Position numbers and translations under genes: made by a program. Source: Prevotella histicola JCM 15637 = DNF00424 (GTDB taxonomy: Bacteria > Bacteroidota > Bacteroidia > Bacteroidales > Bacteroidaceae). Taken from it: 64,000 nt of DNA. Under the pieces are notes generated by a model, which saw only the letters and a list, made by a program, of their open reading frames with translations, ran no database searches and was not told where the DNA came from. Location: the NCBI RefSeq assembly GCF_000613925.1, contig NZ_BAJX01000010.1, positions 47,726 to 111,725 of the forward strand, written 5' to 3'. Below are positions 34,760 to 44,192 of this stretch, piece after piece; within the stretch, counting starts at the first letter, position 1, and each line of letters begins with the position of its first letter.

Positions 34760-35566
34760 TCAAAGTTCTAAGTCTGGATATTCCAACTTTAACTTTTCTG
34801 CCTTTTCTCTTGTCTTTTGTAAGAAGTGTTTATATTCTTCTGATTCGGGATTAAAGGGTTTGTGCCCAAAAGCCTCCTTTATTGGACGCCATGATTCGAG
34901 GAATTTTTTAGCTTCTTTGGAGAAAGAAACCTCAACGAAACGTTCCCATATATAATCCACCGCCTGCTCGTTGGGATGGAGCATGTCAGCCTTGTAGAAC
35001 CGATAATCGCGTAGTTCGTCATTTACAATCTCGTAAGCAGGAAAGTAATAGATTCTCCCTTGCTGTTCTGTTATAAGCTGATGGGATGCTAATAACAAAG
35101 TGGCCTTGGACAATTGACTCTCATGATAACCGTATTTTGCGTACCGGATGGGGCTGACAGTTAGGATTATCTTTATATTTGGATTACCTTTTCTTAAGGC
35201 AGCCACCACTCCTCGTAGTGCTTCTGTGCACTGTTCAACCGTCAAAACACGTTCTTCAAACAGATTTTGAGGACGTTTCTGGCAGTTGTCTACGACTGTC
35301 CCAGTTGCTTTCTCTATGTAAACATGGTTCGTCCCAAGTGTAAGTACTGCCGTGTCAAAGCTCTCTCCTTCTTTTCTCATTACTGTATGAAGAATAGAGA
35401 TAGGGTTGTACATGACTCCAAAAGGATTGATTGTGGTACGAAACTTCTCCTCTTCGAAACGCTTACCGATATTATCAGCAAAACATGAGCCCACGAAAAG
35501 TATCTTCTCGCATGGTTGTATCTCAAATTCAGGATGAGGAATGTTGACAATAGTTCTGAACTCCAT
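34760..35566 (-). CDS. GSCFA-domain protein
   Basis: A 268-residue protein of the GSCFA family (PF08885), named for the motif seen here as 'ILFVGSCFADNIGKRF'. It is related to SGNH-type esterases: 'TLGTNHVYIEKATG' and 'ILTVSPIRYAKYG' occupy the expected places. The substrate is unknown. The start at 35566 (MEFRTIVNIPHPEF) matches the conserved family N-terminus. The promoter -7 box TAACTTTG (35579-35572) ends only 5 nt before this ATG, so the mRNA may be leaderless. The Fur-type regulator follows 8 bp downstream. Confidence 0.9.
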   Translation of the reverse strand: MEFRTIVNIPHPEFEIQPCEKILFVGSCFADNIGKRFEEEKFRTTINPFGVMYNPISILHTVMRKEGESFDTAVLTLGTNHVYIEKATGTVVDNCQKRPQNLFEERVLTVEQCTEALRGVVAALRKGNPNIKIILTVSPIRYAKYGYHESQLSKATLLLASHQLITEQQGRIYYFPAYEIVNDELRDYRFYKADMLHPNEQAVDYIWERFVEVSFSKEAKKFLESWRPIKEAFGHKPFNPESEEYKHFLQKTREKAEKLKLEYPDLEL

Positions 35567-35571
35567 AGTGG

Positions 35572-35631
35572 CAAAGTTAGTAAAAAATGAAGAGAGAACA
35601 TCCATGGATAGGATTAATTTTTATATATTTG
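35572..35631. promoter_or_regulatory. Divergent promoters of the GSCFA and NUDIX genes
   Basis: Minus strand TAACTTTG (35579-35572) for GSCFA; plus strand TATATTTG (35624-35631), 31 bp before the NUDIX ATG at 35663. Confidence 0.65.
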
Positions 35632-35662
35632 CTGGAGTAATAATAGAAAAAGTAGAACGTAG

Positions 35663-36094
35663 ATGTACACTTACGAATATCCTCACCCTGCTGTAACGGC
35701 GGATTGTCTGGTCTTTGCACACACTGAAAATGGGCTATATTTATTGTTGATATAGCGCAAACATGACCCATGTAAGAATATGTGGGCTTTCCCTGGTGGG
35801 TTTATGAATATCGATGAGACAACAGAGGACGCTGCCCGACGTGAACTGGAAGAGGAAACTGGACTGAAAGTTAAGGAACTACATAGGGTCAATGTTTTCG
35901 ATGCTGTCGGTAGAGATCCACGTGAAAGGGTTATAACCGTTGCTTATTATACGATAGTCGAAGGTCTTACTGAGGTTCGAGGAAGAGATGATGCATCTGT
36001 GGCAGAATGGTTTCCCATAGATAATCTTCCCCCATTGGCATTCGATCATGATACCATCTTGCGTGAAACAAAGGGCTTACTTTGTGTAGAGTAA
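35663..36094 (+). pseudogene. NUDIX hydrolase interrupted by an in-frame TAG
   Basis: A 143-codon NUDIX hydrolase gene. The first 30 codons (MYTYEYPHPAVTADCLVFAH...LYLLLI) match the usual start of this family, then codon 31 is TAG (35753-35755), then the frame continues without shift ([18 protein letters not shown]). Relatives have Glu at this place (LLIERG-type sequence), so a single GAG-to-TAG change explains it. The Nudix box [20 protein letters not shown] plus TGL is intact. Restart at the ATG at 35780 would give a 104-residue protein lacking its first strands, unlikely to fold normally. Nonsense mutation, sequence error or readthrough are the options. Confidence 0.88.
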
Positions 36095-36232
36095 GAGAGG
36101 AATAATATGGATGAGTTAGATATGAAATATCCTTACGTTATTTTGCTACCGATGTCTTGGAAATAAAGATAGAAACCTTCATTTCCCGTTTTACAATATA
36201 TTGAAAATCAAACGATTATGAATAGGCATTGT

Positions 36233-36357
36233 AAAAGGGCATCTTTTGACTTGTAAAAGATGCCCTTTTACACATCAAAAGATGCCCTTTTGCAACGTGA
36301 AAGGTGCCCTTTTAGAACCTAAAAGAGCACCTTTTGTTTTGCAGTTTGAATTTATAT
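36233..36357. repeat. Phased palindrome array 4 (22-bp period)
   Basis: Five units at 36233, 36255, 36277, 36299 and 36321, all close to AAAAG-N5-CTTTT. Units 1 and 2 are exact reverse complements (GGGCATC against GATGCCC). Units 2 and 3 are identical. The tail AGTTTGAATTTATAT follows. The array lies between the convergent ends of the NUDIX gene and the pyrophosphatase gene. Confidence 0.87.
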
Positions 36358-36404
36358 TACAAGCTTGAGAGCTTGTTTTTCTTTTTTACTGCTTATGTAC
36401 AGTA

Positions 36405-38612
36405 TTATAAGCAGGCTACAGTCAGACCCGCCATTACGATACTTACCATGCTCATGAGCTTGATAAGGATGTTAAGTGATGGGCCAGACGTATCCTTAAA
36501 TGGGTCGCCAACGGTGTCACCAACAACTGTTGCTTTGTGACACTCTGACCCTTTACCTCCGAAGTTACCCTCTTCTACATACTTCTTGGCATTGTCCCAA
36601 GCTCCACCTGCATTCGACATGAAGACTGCAAGGGTGAAACCGGCAGCTAATCCACCAACTAACAGACCCAAAACACCTGCAACACCTAAGAGAACTCCTA
36701 CTACAACAGGGATAATAATGGCTAAAAGAGAAGGTATAATCATCTCATGTTGAGCACTCTGGGTACTGATTTCTACGCAACGACCATAGTCTGGAGTACC
36801 TGTTCCTTCAAGAATTCCTTTTATTTCACGGAACTGGCGGCGTACTTCTGCAACCATCTTGCCAGCTGCTCTACCCACAGCTCCCATCGTTAAACCGCAG
36901 AAGAGGAACGCTGCCATGGCTCCAATGAATGCACCAACGAGCACTTTCGGATTCATAAGGTTCACTTGGAAGAAGTTCATGAAGTCAGGAATTGTTGCAT
37001 TGGTAGCATCAATAGCTTCACCGGCAACATTTGTCATTTGTTCACCAACACGTGCCATTGCAATCTTAATCTCCTCAATGTAGGATGCCAATAGTGCCAG
37101 AGCTGTTAGTGCAGCAGAGCCAATAGCAAAACCTTTACCTGTTGCAGCTGTTGTATTACCAAGTGCATCAAGTGCATCAGTACGGCTACGTACCTCTTCT
37201 CCAAGCTCACTCATCTCAGCATTACCACCAGCATTGTCGGCAATTGGGCCGTAAGCATCAGTTGCAAGAGTGATTCCAAGCGTTGAAAGCATGCCTACAG
37301 CAGATATTCCTATACCGTAAAGACCATGCTGAAGTGATGCTGCTGACATGGACATATCGAAGCCATTTGCACATAGATAGCTTAATAAAATAGCAATAGA
37401 GATGGCAAGGACGGGGATACAGGTTGAAATCATACCCGTTCCTATACCTTTTATAATAACAGTGGCTGCACCAGTCTGACTTGCTTCAGATATGCTTTTC
37501 GTTGGTCGATAACTCTGTGATGTGTAATATTCGGTGGCTTGTCCGATGACAACACCTGCCACTAAGCCAGATATAACAGAGAAACTGATACCTAACCAGT
37601 TCTCAAGTCCTAAGAGATAGAGTATCAAGAAGCTGGCTGCTGCTATCAGTACGGCAGCTGTGTTAGTACCCATTCCCAAGGAATGAAGTAGATCCTTCAT
37701 TGTAGCACCCTCCTTTGTCCTTACGAGGAAGATACCAAACAGGCTAAGGAATACTCCCACTGCAGCGATTAACATTGGTGCTATGACAGCACGTAGTTGC
37801 ATATCGCCAGCAGAAGCAGTGAAGGCTGTAGCACCAAGTGCGGCAGTTGAAAGAATGGAACCACAGTAGCTTTCGTATAAGTCAGCGCCCATACCAGCCA
37901 CATCACCCACGTTATCACCCACGTTATCAGCTATTGTAGCAGGATTGCGGGGGTCATCTTCGGGAATGTTTGCTTCAACTTTACCCACAAGGTCAGCTCC
38001 TACGTCGGCAGCTTTGGTATAGATACCACCACCCACACGTGCAAACAGCGCCTGTGTTGAGGCTCCCATACCAAAGGTTAGCATGGTTGTTGTGATGGTG
38101 ATGAGCATTTCACTCGATGTCATCTTGTCAGAATAGAACCAAGTAAGTGCGATAAACCATAGCGCAATGTCTAATAATCCGAGTCCAACGACTACCAATC
38201 CCATGACAGCACCTGACCGAAAAGCTATTTTCAGTCCATTGTTGAGTCCTTGTCGGGCTGCATTAGCTGTTCTAGCACTGGCATATGTGGCAGTTTTCAT
38301 ACCGAAGAAACCCGCCAAACCAGAGAAAAAGCCTCCTGTAAGGAAGGCAAATGGTACCCAAGCGTTCTGTGCATTGAAGCCATAAGCCATGATAGCAAAG
38401 ATAATTGCTAGGATAATAAACACGAGTAAAACAACTTTGTATTGCTGCTTCAGATAAGCCATGGCACCTTGTCTGACGTGTTCAGCAATCTCAATCATAC
38501 GTGATGTGCCTTCATCTTCTTTCATCATGGATTTAAAGAAATACCATGCCATGCCCAAAGCGCACACAGATGCAATGGGAATGAGCCAAAATACTTGTGG
38601 AATGTGTTCCAT
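36405..38612 (-). CDS. hppA: Membrane-bound, K+-dependent-type pyrophosphatase (ion pump)
   Basis: Integral membrane pyrophosphatase that couples PPi hydrolysis to H+ or Na+ export. The 735-residue protein has about 16 helices and the PPi-binding motifs '[20 protein letters not shown]', '[20 protein letters not shown]' and, near the C-terminus, '[10 protein letters not shown]'. The stretch [10 protein letters not shown] has Ala where K+-independent enzymes have Lys, so this is the K+-dependent class, many of which pump Na+. Which ion is moved cannot be settled by eye. The gene has its own promoter (TATATTTG at 38666-38659), and array 4 lies at its 3' end. Confidence 0.94.
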   Translation of the reverse strand: MEHIPQVFWLIPIASVCALGMAWYFFKSMMKEDEGTSRMIEIAEHVRQGAMAYLKQQYKVVLLVFIILAIIFAIMAYGFNAQNAWVPFAFLTGGFFSGLAGFFGMKTATYASARTANAARQGLNNGLKIAFRSGAVMGLVVVGLGLLDIALWFIALTWFYSDKMTSSEMLITITTTMLTFGMGASTQALFARVGGGIYTKAADVGADLVGKVEANIPEDDPRNPATIADNVGDNVGDVAGMGADLYESYCGSILSTAALGATAFTASAGDMQLRAVIAPMLIAAVGVFLSLFGIFLVRTKEGATMKDLLHSLGMGTNTAAVLIAAASFLILYLLGLENWLGISFSVISGLVAGVVIGQATEYYTSQSYRPTKSISEASQTGAATVIIKGIGTGMISTCIPVLAISIAILLSYLCANGFDMSMSAASLQHGLYGIGISAVGMLSTLGITLATDAYGPIADNAGGNAEMSELGEEVRSRTDALDALGNTTAATGKGFAIGSAALTALALLASYIEEIKIAMARVGEQMTNVAGEAIDATNATIPDFMNFFQVNLMNPKVLVGAFIGAMAAFLFCGLTMGAVGRAAGKMVAEVRRQFREIKGILEGTGTPDYGRCVEISTQSAQHEMIIPSLLAIIIPVVVGVLLGVAGVLGLLVGGLAAGFTLAVFMSNAGGAWDNAKKYVEEGNFGGKGSECHKATVVGDTVGDPFKDTSGPSLNILIKLMSMVSIVMAGLTVACL

Positions 38613-39012
38613 TGTTTACTAATTTTAGGTTATGTAATAGATTTATTTTATTCATCGGCAAATATATAAAAAAATAATGATAGCAGGTGCTTTCGTGATA
38701 TTTTTTTAGTGACTTGTGGTGTGTTCCTTTGTTAAAGAATGTGGAGGACTATTTCCCTTCTTATGACTTTGCGTTTGTTATTACCATTCACAGTCTACTT
38801 ACTGTTACTAATATCTTTTTTCAGCTATCAAATTGCTCGACATTTTTGATATGAGTATGCGATGGTAGATGGTCCAGTCTTGCTGGTAACAGACTATCTT
38901 TTGACTGTGAAAATAGATAGTCTGGGGAGGTATAAAACCGATAAATGGGGTTAGATATTATATCTTAACCCCATTTGTTTTCCATCTCTTCAGACTTCTT
39001 CTTCTTGATTTC
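38613..39012. other. hppA upstream region and nitroreductase terminator hairpins
   Basis: Contains the hppA -7 box TATATTTG (38666-38659). Two hairpins follow: CAGACTATCT / AGATAGTCTG (38890-38899 and 38915-38924, perfect 10 bp), and AAATGGGGTTAGATAT / ATATCTTAACCCCATTT (38943-38976). The second is the likely terminator of the nitroreductase gene. No gene is visible. Confidence 0.6.
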
Positions 39013-39750
39013 TTAAAGGAATCCTTGCTGTTTAAGCGCTTCTAATAGCCCTACAGACATGGCCTCATTGTCCTTTTTGGTATAGCGAATGTCAGTGAAA
39101 ACCTGTGCAAGTGTTTCTTTATTGTTGATCTCAACAAAGTATTTGTTCTCCTCTAATTGCTCTTTGGCTGTGTAAAACTCATTGATTCGTTCGGGAGTGT
39201 AATCGTTGTAGACCTCCTGATGGATGATGCTATTGAGTGGCAATCGGTCAGAAAGAGCAGGCTGCTCGTCGGGCCACCCCAGCGTGATAGTTGCTACAGG
39301 CATAACCAATTGCGGTAGACAGAGAGTCTTGATGATTGCTTGAGGGTTATAGATAGTTGTTCCTAAAAAACAAGTGCCAAGTCCTTTGGCTTCGGCAAGA
39401 TTGCAGAAGGTCTGACAATATAATAAGGTGTCAGTGGCAGCATTGAGGAAAGATAAAAAGTTATCGTAACCTGGTGTTGCTTTCCTATTGATAGCCCACA
39501 GCGTTGTTCGGCGAAAGTCTGCGCAGAACGTCAGTACTACAGGTGCTCCTTCTACCATTGGTTGAGAGAAATGCGCAGGTGCCAGTTGGGCTTTCATGTC
39601 AGCGTTTCTGGTGATAATTACGGAGTAAAGCTGTAGATTCCCCATCGTCGGGGTGTGTTCTGCTTCGTCTAACAATTGCTTGAGCAGTGTGTCAGAAATA
39701 TCCTTTTGCGTATATTTCCTTATCGTTTTCCTTGAGTTTATATTTCCCAT
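39013..39750 (-). CDS. Nitroreductase family protein
   Basis: A 245-residue FMN-dependent oxidoreductase of the nitroreductase family (NfsA/oxygen-insensitive type). Seen: 'SRKTIRKYTQKDISDTLLKQLL' at the N-terminus (FMN phosphate contacts), 'TMGNLQLYSVIITRN' and 'EAKGLGTCFLGTTIYNP'. The substrate is unknown. It is divergently transcribed from the ribonucleotide reductase gene; its -7 box is TAACTTTG (39777-39770). Confidence 0.9.
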   Translation of the reverse strand: MGNINSRKTIRKYTQKDISDTLLKQLLDEAEHTPTMGNLQLYSVIITRNADMKAQLAPAHFSQPMVEGAPVVLTFCADFRRTTLWAINRKATPGYDNFLSFLNAATDTLLYCQTFCNLAEAKGLGTCFLGTTIYNPQAIIKTLCLPQLVMPVATITLGWPDEQPALSDRLPLNSIIHQEVYNDYTPERINEFYTAKEQLEENKYFVEINNKETLAQVFTDIRYTKKDNEAMSVGLLEALKQQGFL

Positions 39751-39844
39751 TTTGATAATTTTACTGCTACAAAGTTAATTAATTGTTTTCTATTTTGGAA
39801 AACTATTCGTAACTTCGCAGTCGAAAATTTTCATAAAAACTAAA

Positions 39845-42445
39845 ATGGAGACCAATAAAACTTACTCATTTGATGAGGCCTTTCAAGCATCTTTAGAATA
39901 CTTTGGTGGTGATGAATTAGCAGCACGGGTATGGGTTAACAAGTATGCAATGAAAGATAGTTTCGGGCGTATCTATGAGAAATCGCCTGAACAGATGCAT
40001 TGGCGTATTGCTAACGAAATAGCACGCATTGAAAATAAATATAAAAATCCTTTGACGGCACGAGAGGTGTTTGACCTTCTGGATCACTTCCGTTATATTA
40101 TTCCTGCAGGAAGTCCAATGACAGGTATAGGGAATACGCACCAGATCGCATCCTTGTCGAATTGTTTTGTAATAGGGTTGGATGGTGATGCTGATTCTTA
40201 TGGCGCCATCATGCGTATTGATGAAGAGCAGGTTCAGTTGATGAAACGCCGCGGTGGAGTAGGACATGATTTGAGTCACATCCGTCCCAAAGGCTCTCCA
40301 GTGAATAATTCTGCCTTAACTTCTACAGGTCTCGTTCCTTTCATGGAACGTTATTCAAACAGTACACGTGAAGTTGCACAAGACGGAAGACGTGGAGCTT
40401 TGATGCTTTCCGTTAGTATCAAGCATCCAGATTCGGAGGCATTTATTGATGCTAAGATGGAAGAAGGAAAGGTTACGGGGGCAAATGTCTCCGTAAAAAT
40501 TGCGGATGAATTTATGCAAGCTGCTGTTGATGACAAGAGCTTTGTTCAACAGTTCCCCACCGATAGTAAGAAACCTTCTTTCACAAAGACAGTCTCGGCT
40601 AAGTCTTTATGGGAGAAGATTGTTCACAATGCTTGGAAGAGTGCTGAGCCAGGTGTACTGTTTTGGGATACTATTATTCGTGAAAGTATTCCTGATTGCT
40701 ATGCTGATTTAGGATTCCGTACGGTATCAACAAACCCTTGTGGTGAGATTCCTCTATGTCCTTATGATAGCTGTCGTTTGCTTTCTCTTAACCTTTATTC
40801 TTATGTTGTTGATCCATTTACGGATCATGCATACTTCGATTTTGAGCTCTTTGGCAAGCATGCTCAGTTGGCACAGCGTCTGATGGATGACATTGTTGAT
40901 CTGGAGATGGAGAAGATAGACCTTATTCTTGCAAAGATAAAGGCTGATCCGCAGAGCGAAGAGGTGAAGAGCGCAGAGTATCATCTATGGGAAAAAATAA
41001 GAGAAAAGAGCGGAAAAGGTCGTCGTACGGGTGTCGGAATAACGGCTGAAGGTGATATGATAGCAGCTATGGGATTACGTTATGGTACGCAGGAAGCTAC
41101 CGATTTCTCTGTTCAGGTTCATCGTACATTGGCTTTAAATGCTTATCGTTCATCTGTTGTGATGGCTAAGGAACGTGGCGCTTTCTCTATTTATGATGCA
41201 ACACGTGAGGAAAAGAATCCGTTTATTATGCGTCTGAAAGAGGCTGATGCACAGCTTTATGAGGATATGACACGCTATGGACGTCGTAACATAGCTTGTC
41301 TTACGATAGCTCCAACAGGTACTACGTCACTGATGACGCAGACAACCTCAGGTATTGAACCAGTATTTATGCCTGTTTATAAGCGCCGTCGTAAGGTAAA
41401 TCCAAATGATACAAATGTGCACGTTGACTTTGTTGATGAAGTTGGTGATTCTTTTGAAGAATATATAGTGTATCACCGCAAGTTCTTGACATGGATGGAA
41501 ATCAACGGGATTGATACAAATAAGAACTATACTCAGGAAGAGATCGATGATCTTGTAAAGCACTCACCTTATTATAAAGCAACGGCTAATGATGTAGACT
41601 GGCTGATGAAGGTACGCATGCAAGGAGCTATTCAAAAGTGGGTTGACCATTCAATTTCTGTGACGGTGAACTTACCTAATAGTGTTGACGAGGCTTTGGT
41701 TAATAAACTTTATGTCGAAGCATGGCGTAGTGGATGTAAGGGATGCACTATTTATCGTGATGGTAGCCGCTCAGGAGTTATGATTTCTGTTTCAAAGAAA
41801 GATAAGAAAGAAGATGAGCAAGCTAAGAAAGAAGCTGAAAATGATCTGAATTCGGCAGAGGAGCATCATGAATATTGCAATTGTAAACAACCACAGGTTA
41901 TAGAAGTTCGTCCAAAAGAACTTGATTGTGATGTTGTTCGTTTCCAGAATAATAAAGAGAAATGGGTTGCTTTCGTTGGCTTACTGGATGGCTATCCTTA
42001 TGAAATCTTTACGGGTTTACAGGATGATGAAGAAGGTATTGCTCTGCCAAAGAGTGTTACAAAGGGTAAGATTATAAAGCAAACAGCTGATGATGGTACA
42101 CACCGTTATGACTTCCAGTTTGAAAATAAGCGTGGTTATAAGACCACTGTGGAAGGTCTGTCGGAGAAGTTTAACCCAGAATATTGGAATTATGCCAAGC
42201 TGATTTCTGGTGTGCTCCGTTATCGTATGCCAATTGATCACGTCATTAAACTTGTTGGCTCATTACAGTTGAAAAGTGAGAGTATCAACACTTGGAAGAA
42301 TGGAGTTGAGCGTGCGCTGAAGAAATATGTAACAGATGGTACGCAGGCTTCGGGACTTAAGTGTCCTGTTTGCGGACAGGAGACACTTGTTTATCAAGAA
42401 GGTTGTCTGATTTGTACTAATTGTGGGGCTTCTCGTTGTGGATAA
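39845..42445 (+). CDS. nrdJ: Adenosylcobalamin-dependent ribonucleotide reductase (class II)
   Basis: Reduces ribonucleotides to deoxyribonucleotides using a B12-generated thiyl radical, with or without oxygen. The 866-residue protein has the class II pattern: 'PAGSPMTGIGNTHQIASLSNCFV', 'MKRRGGVGHDLSHIRPKGS', 'NPCGEIPLCPYDSCRLLSLNL' with active-site Cys near residue 299, and 'TIAPTGTTSLM'. The C-terminus has 'CPVCGQETLVYQEGC' and 'CTNCGASRCG', a zinc-ribbon and redox-active cysteine tail. No cobalamin riboswitch is seen in the 94-bp gap upstream; the -7 box is TAACTTCG (39810-39817). Confidence 0.95.
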   Translation: METNKTYSFDEAFQASLEYFGGDELAARVWVNKYAMKDSFGRIYEKSPEQMHWRIANEIARIENKYKNPLTAREVFDLLDHFRYIIPAGSPMTGIGNTHQIASLSNCFVIGLDGDADSYGAIMRIDEEQVQLMKRRGGVGHDLSHIRPKGSPVNNSALTSTGLVPFMERYSNSTREVAQDGRRGALMLSVSIKHPDSEAFIDAKMEEGKVTGANVSVKIADEFMQAAVDDKSFVQQFPTDSKKPSFTKTVSAKSLWEKIVHNAWKSAEPGVLFWDTIIRESIPDCYADLGFRTVSTNPCGEIPLCPYDSCRLLSLNLYSYVVDPFTDHAYFDFELFGKHAQLAQRLMDDIVDLEMEKIDLILAKIKADPQSEEVKSAEYHLWEKIREKSGKGRRTGVGITAEGDMIAAMGLRYGTQEATDFSVQVHRTLALNAYRSSVVMAKERGAFSIYDATREEKNPFIMRLKEADAQLYEDMTRYGRRNIACLTIAPTGTTSLMTQTTSGIEPVFMPVYKRRRKVNPNDTNVHVDFVDEVGDSFEEYIVYHRKFLTWMEINGIDTNKNYTQEEIDDLVKHSPYYKATANDVDWLMKVRMQGAIQKWVDHSISVTVNLPNSVDEALVNKLYVEAWRSGCKGCTIYRDGSRSGVMISVSKKDKKEDEQAKKEAENDLNSAEEHHEYCNCKQPQVIEVRPKELDCDVVRFQNNKEKWVAFVGLLDGYPYEIFTGLQDDEEGIALPKSVTKGKIIKQTADDGTHRYDFQFENKRGYKTTVEGLSEKFNPEYWNYAKLISGVLRYRMPIDHVIKLVGSLQLKSESINTWKNGVERALKKYVTDGTQASGLKCPVCGQETLVYQEGCLICTNCGASRCG

Positions 42446-42455
42446 TTGAGTTTTA

Positions 42456-42485
42456 ATCCCGTAACAGTAAATACTGTTGCGGGAT
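42456..42485 (+). terminator. Hairpin between nrdJ and folB
   Basis: ATCCCGTAACAGT pairs with ACTGTTGCGGGAT (13 bp, one wobble, 4-nt loop). No T-run follows, so it may be a processing or attenuation hairpin rather than a full terminator. Confidence 0.6.
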
Positions 42486-42502
42486 GAGATTAAAAGATAC
42501 GA

Positions 42503-42874
42503 ATGGTTATATCAACAAGTTATATATTATTAAGAGGTGTCCGCTTTCATGCTTTTATTGGTGTGGGAGAACAGGAACGATGTGTCGGGAATGATTATAT
42601 CCTTGATCTTCGTATAGGTTATTCTTTGGCTAATGCCATGAAAAGTGATGATGTTATGGATACTTTGAATTATGCAGAAGTATATGACTTGATAAAGAAT
42701 GTTATGCAACATCCGATGAAGTTGTTGGAAGCTGCAGCAGGTTGCATTGTAGATAATCTGACAGCAACTTATAAGGGGATAGAAAGTATCGACTTAAAAT
42801 TAATTAAGCTAAACCCTCCGATGGGTGCAGATTGTGAAGGTGCAGGTGTTGAATTACATTTAATTAATAAATGA
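42503..42874 (+). CDS. folB: Dihydroneopterin aldolase
   Basis: Folate pathway enzyme that splits 7,8-dihydroneopterin into 6-hydroxymethyl-dihydropterin and glycolaldehyde; its product is the substrate of FolK at 10.4 kb. The 123-residue protein shows 'ILLRGVRFHAFIGVGEQER' (catalytic region), 'DTLNYAEVYDLIKNVM', 'LLEAAAGCIVDNL' and 'IKLNPPMGADCEGAGVEL' near the C-terminus. It is 57 bp after nrdJ with a hairpin between. Confidence 0.95.
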   Translation: MVISTSYILLRGVRFHAFIGVGEQERCVGNDYILDLRIGYSLANAMKSDDVMDTLNYAEVYDLIKNVMQHPMKLLEAAAGCIVDNLTATYKGIESIDLKLIKLNPPMGADCEGAGVELHLINK

Positions 42875-42942
42875 TAAAACCAAGAAATGTTGATATGATT
42901 TCACAGTAAAAAGCTGTATCTTTGCCTTTTAAAGAATTAAGT

Positions 42943-44166
42943 ATGTTCAAGAAAATAACACTTTTCTTTATTCTCTTTGCTTCATTCGTAGTCACATCTT
43001 ATGCTGCGAATGGGCGCTTCACACTTGTTATTGATGCTGGTCATGGTGGGCATGATGCTGGTGCAATTGGTGCCATATCTAAAGAAAAAGATATCAACCT
43101 CAATATAGCATTGGCGTTTGGGCGTTATGTAGAGCAGAATTTACCAGATGTGGATGTGATATATACACGTAAGAAAGATGTTTTTATTCCGTTGCATCAG
43201 CGTGCAGATATTGCAAATAAAGCAAAGGCTGACCTCTTTATTTCGGTACATACCAACTCCCTCCCTCCTGGACATTATGCTAAAGGGTTTCAAGTATATA
43301 CCTTAGGTATGCATAGGGCCAAGGATAATCTTGACGTAGCCATGCGCGAGAACTCTGTTATCTCGATGGAGAAAGGTTATCAACAGACTTATCAAGGCTT
43401 TGATCCTAAGTCTTCTGAGAGTTATATTATGTTTGAGTTTATGCAGAACGCAAACATGGGGAAGAGTGTCGAATTAGCAAGACTGATTCAAAATTCAGTA
43501 TGTTCAAGTGCTGGGCGTATAGATAAAGGCGTACATCAAGCTGGTTTCCTAGTTTTGCGTGAGAGTTATATGCCAAGTTGTTTGATAGAATTAGGTTTCA
43601 TTACATCACCAGATGAAGAAGAATTTCTGAATAGTCCAGAAGGTATTGACGCAGTGGCGAAGGGAATATATAATGCTTTTGTGAAGTATAAGAATATATA
43701 TGATACACATATAGTTGTACCTTATCGTGCAGATAAAAAGAATATTGCCGTAAGTAGAGTTATTCCTTCGGTACCAGTTGATTCTCCTAGGCCAGTTCCT
43801 ACACAAACAGTTCCTCGTTCTACGAAGAAGTCTTCTACAAGGAAAGTGATAAAATCTGTTAACAATTCTCAAACGTCGCTAGATGTTCCAGATAATATTC
43901 CGTTATTTAAGGTTCAGATCTTTGCTGTAAATCAGCAGTTACGTGCAGGCTGTGCGCAATTCCGCGGACACACAGATATCGATTGTATTCAAGATGGAAG
44001 CCTTTATAAATATACGATAGGAGCTAGCACTGACTATAATGAAATAGCACGACTGCGTGAGAAACTGAGGAAAGATTTCCCACAGGCTTTTGTCATAGCT
44101 TTGAAAGGTGGTAAGAGAATAGATACTAATCAGGCGATAAGTGAGTTTTTAAAGAATAAGAAATAG
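42943..44166 (+). CDS. N-acetylmuramoyl-L-alanine amidase with SPOR-like C-terminus
   Basis: Exported zinc amidase that cuts the bond between MurNAc and the stem peptide, likely at the septum. The 407-residue protein starts at 42943 (MFKKITLFF); the -7 box TATCTTTG at 42917-42924 rules out the earlier start. After the signal peptide, the Amidase_3 domain has 'VIDAGHGGHDAGAIG' (zinc His and Glu follow) and 'FISVHTNSLP', with 'CLIELGFITSPDEE' supplying the catalytic Glu. A Ser/Thr/Pro linker at about 275-315 leads to a C-terminal SPOR-like fold ('FKVQIFAVNQQL...IDCIQDGSLYKYTIG'), which targets septal glycans. Confidence 0.92.
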   Translation: MFKKITLFFILFASFVVTSYAANGRFTLVIDAGHGGHDAGAIGAISKEKDINLNIALAFGRYVEQNLPDVDVIYTRKKDVFIPLHQRADIANKAKADLFISVHTNSLPPGHYAKGFQVYTLGMHRAKDNLDVAMRENSVISMEKGYQQTYQGFDPKSSESYIMFEFMQNANMGKSVELARLIQNSVCSSAGRIDKGVHQAGFLVLRESYMPSCLIELGFITSPDEEEFLNSPEGIDAVAKGIYNAFVKYKNIYDTHIVVPYRADKKNIAVSRVIPSVPVDSPRPVPTQTVPRSTKKSSTRKVIKSVNNSQTSLDVPDNIPLFKVQIFAVNQQLRAGCAQFRGHTDIDCIQDGSLYKYTIGASTDYNEIARLREKLRKDFPQAFVIALKGGKRIDTNQAISEFLKNKK

Positions 44167-44192
44167 AAGTTGTAGTTTATATTTATATTATT

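Noticed and set aside
39751..39844. Cobalamin riboswitch before the B12-dependent reductase
   Set aside because: The gap is only 94 bp and shows promoter boxes for both divergent genes but no B12-box sequence.
42456..42485. Programmed element controlling folB translation
   Set aside because: The hairpin is a plain 13-bp stem and does not sequester the folB start, so it is listed only as a terminator or processing candidate.
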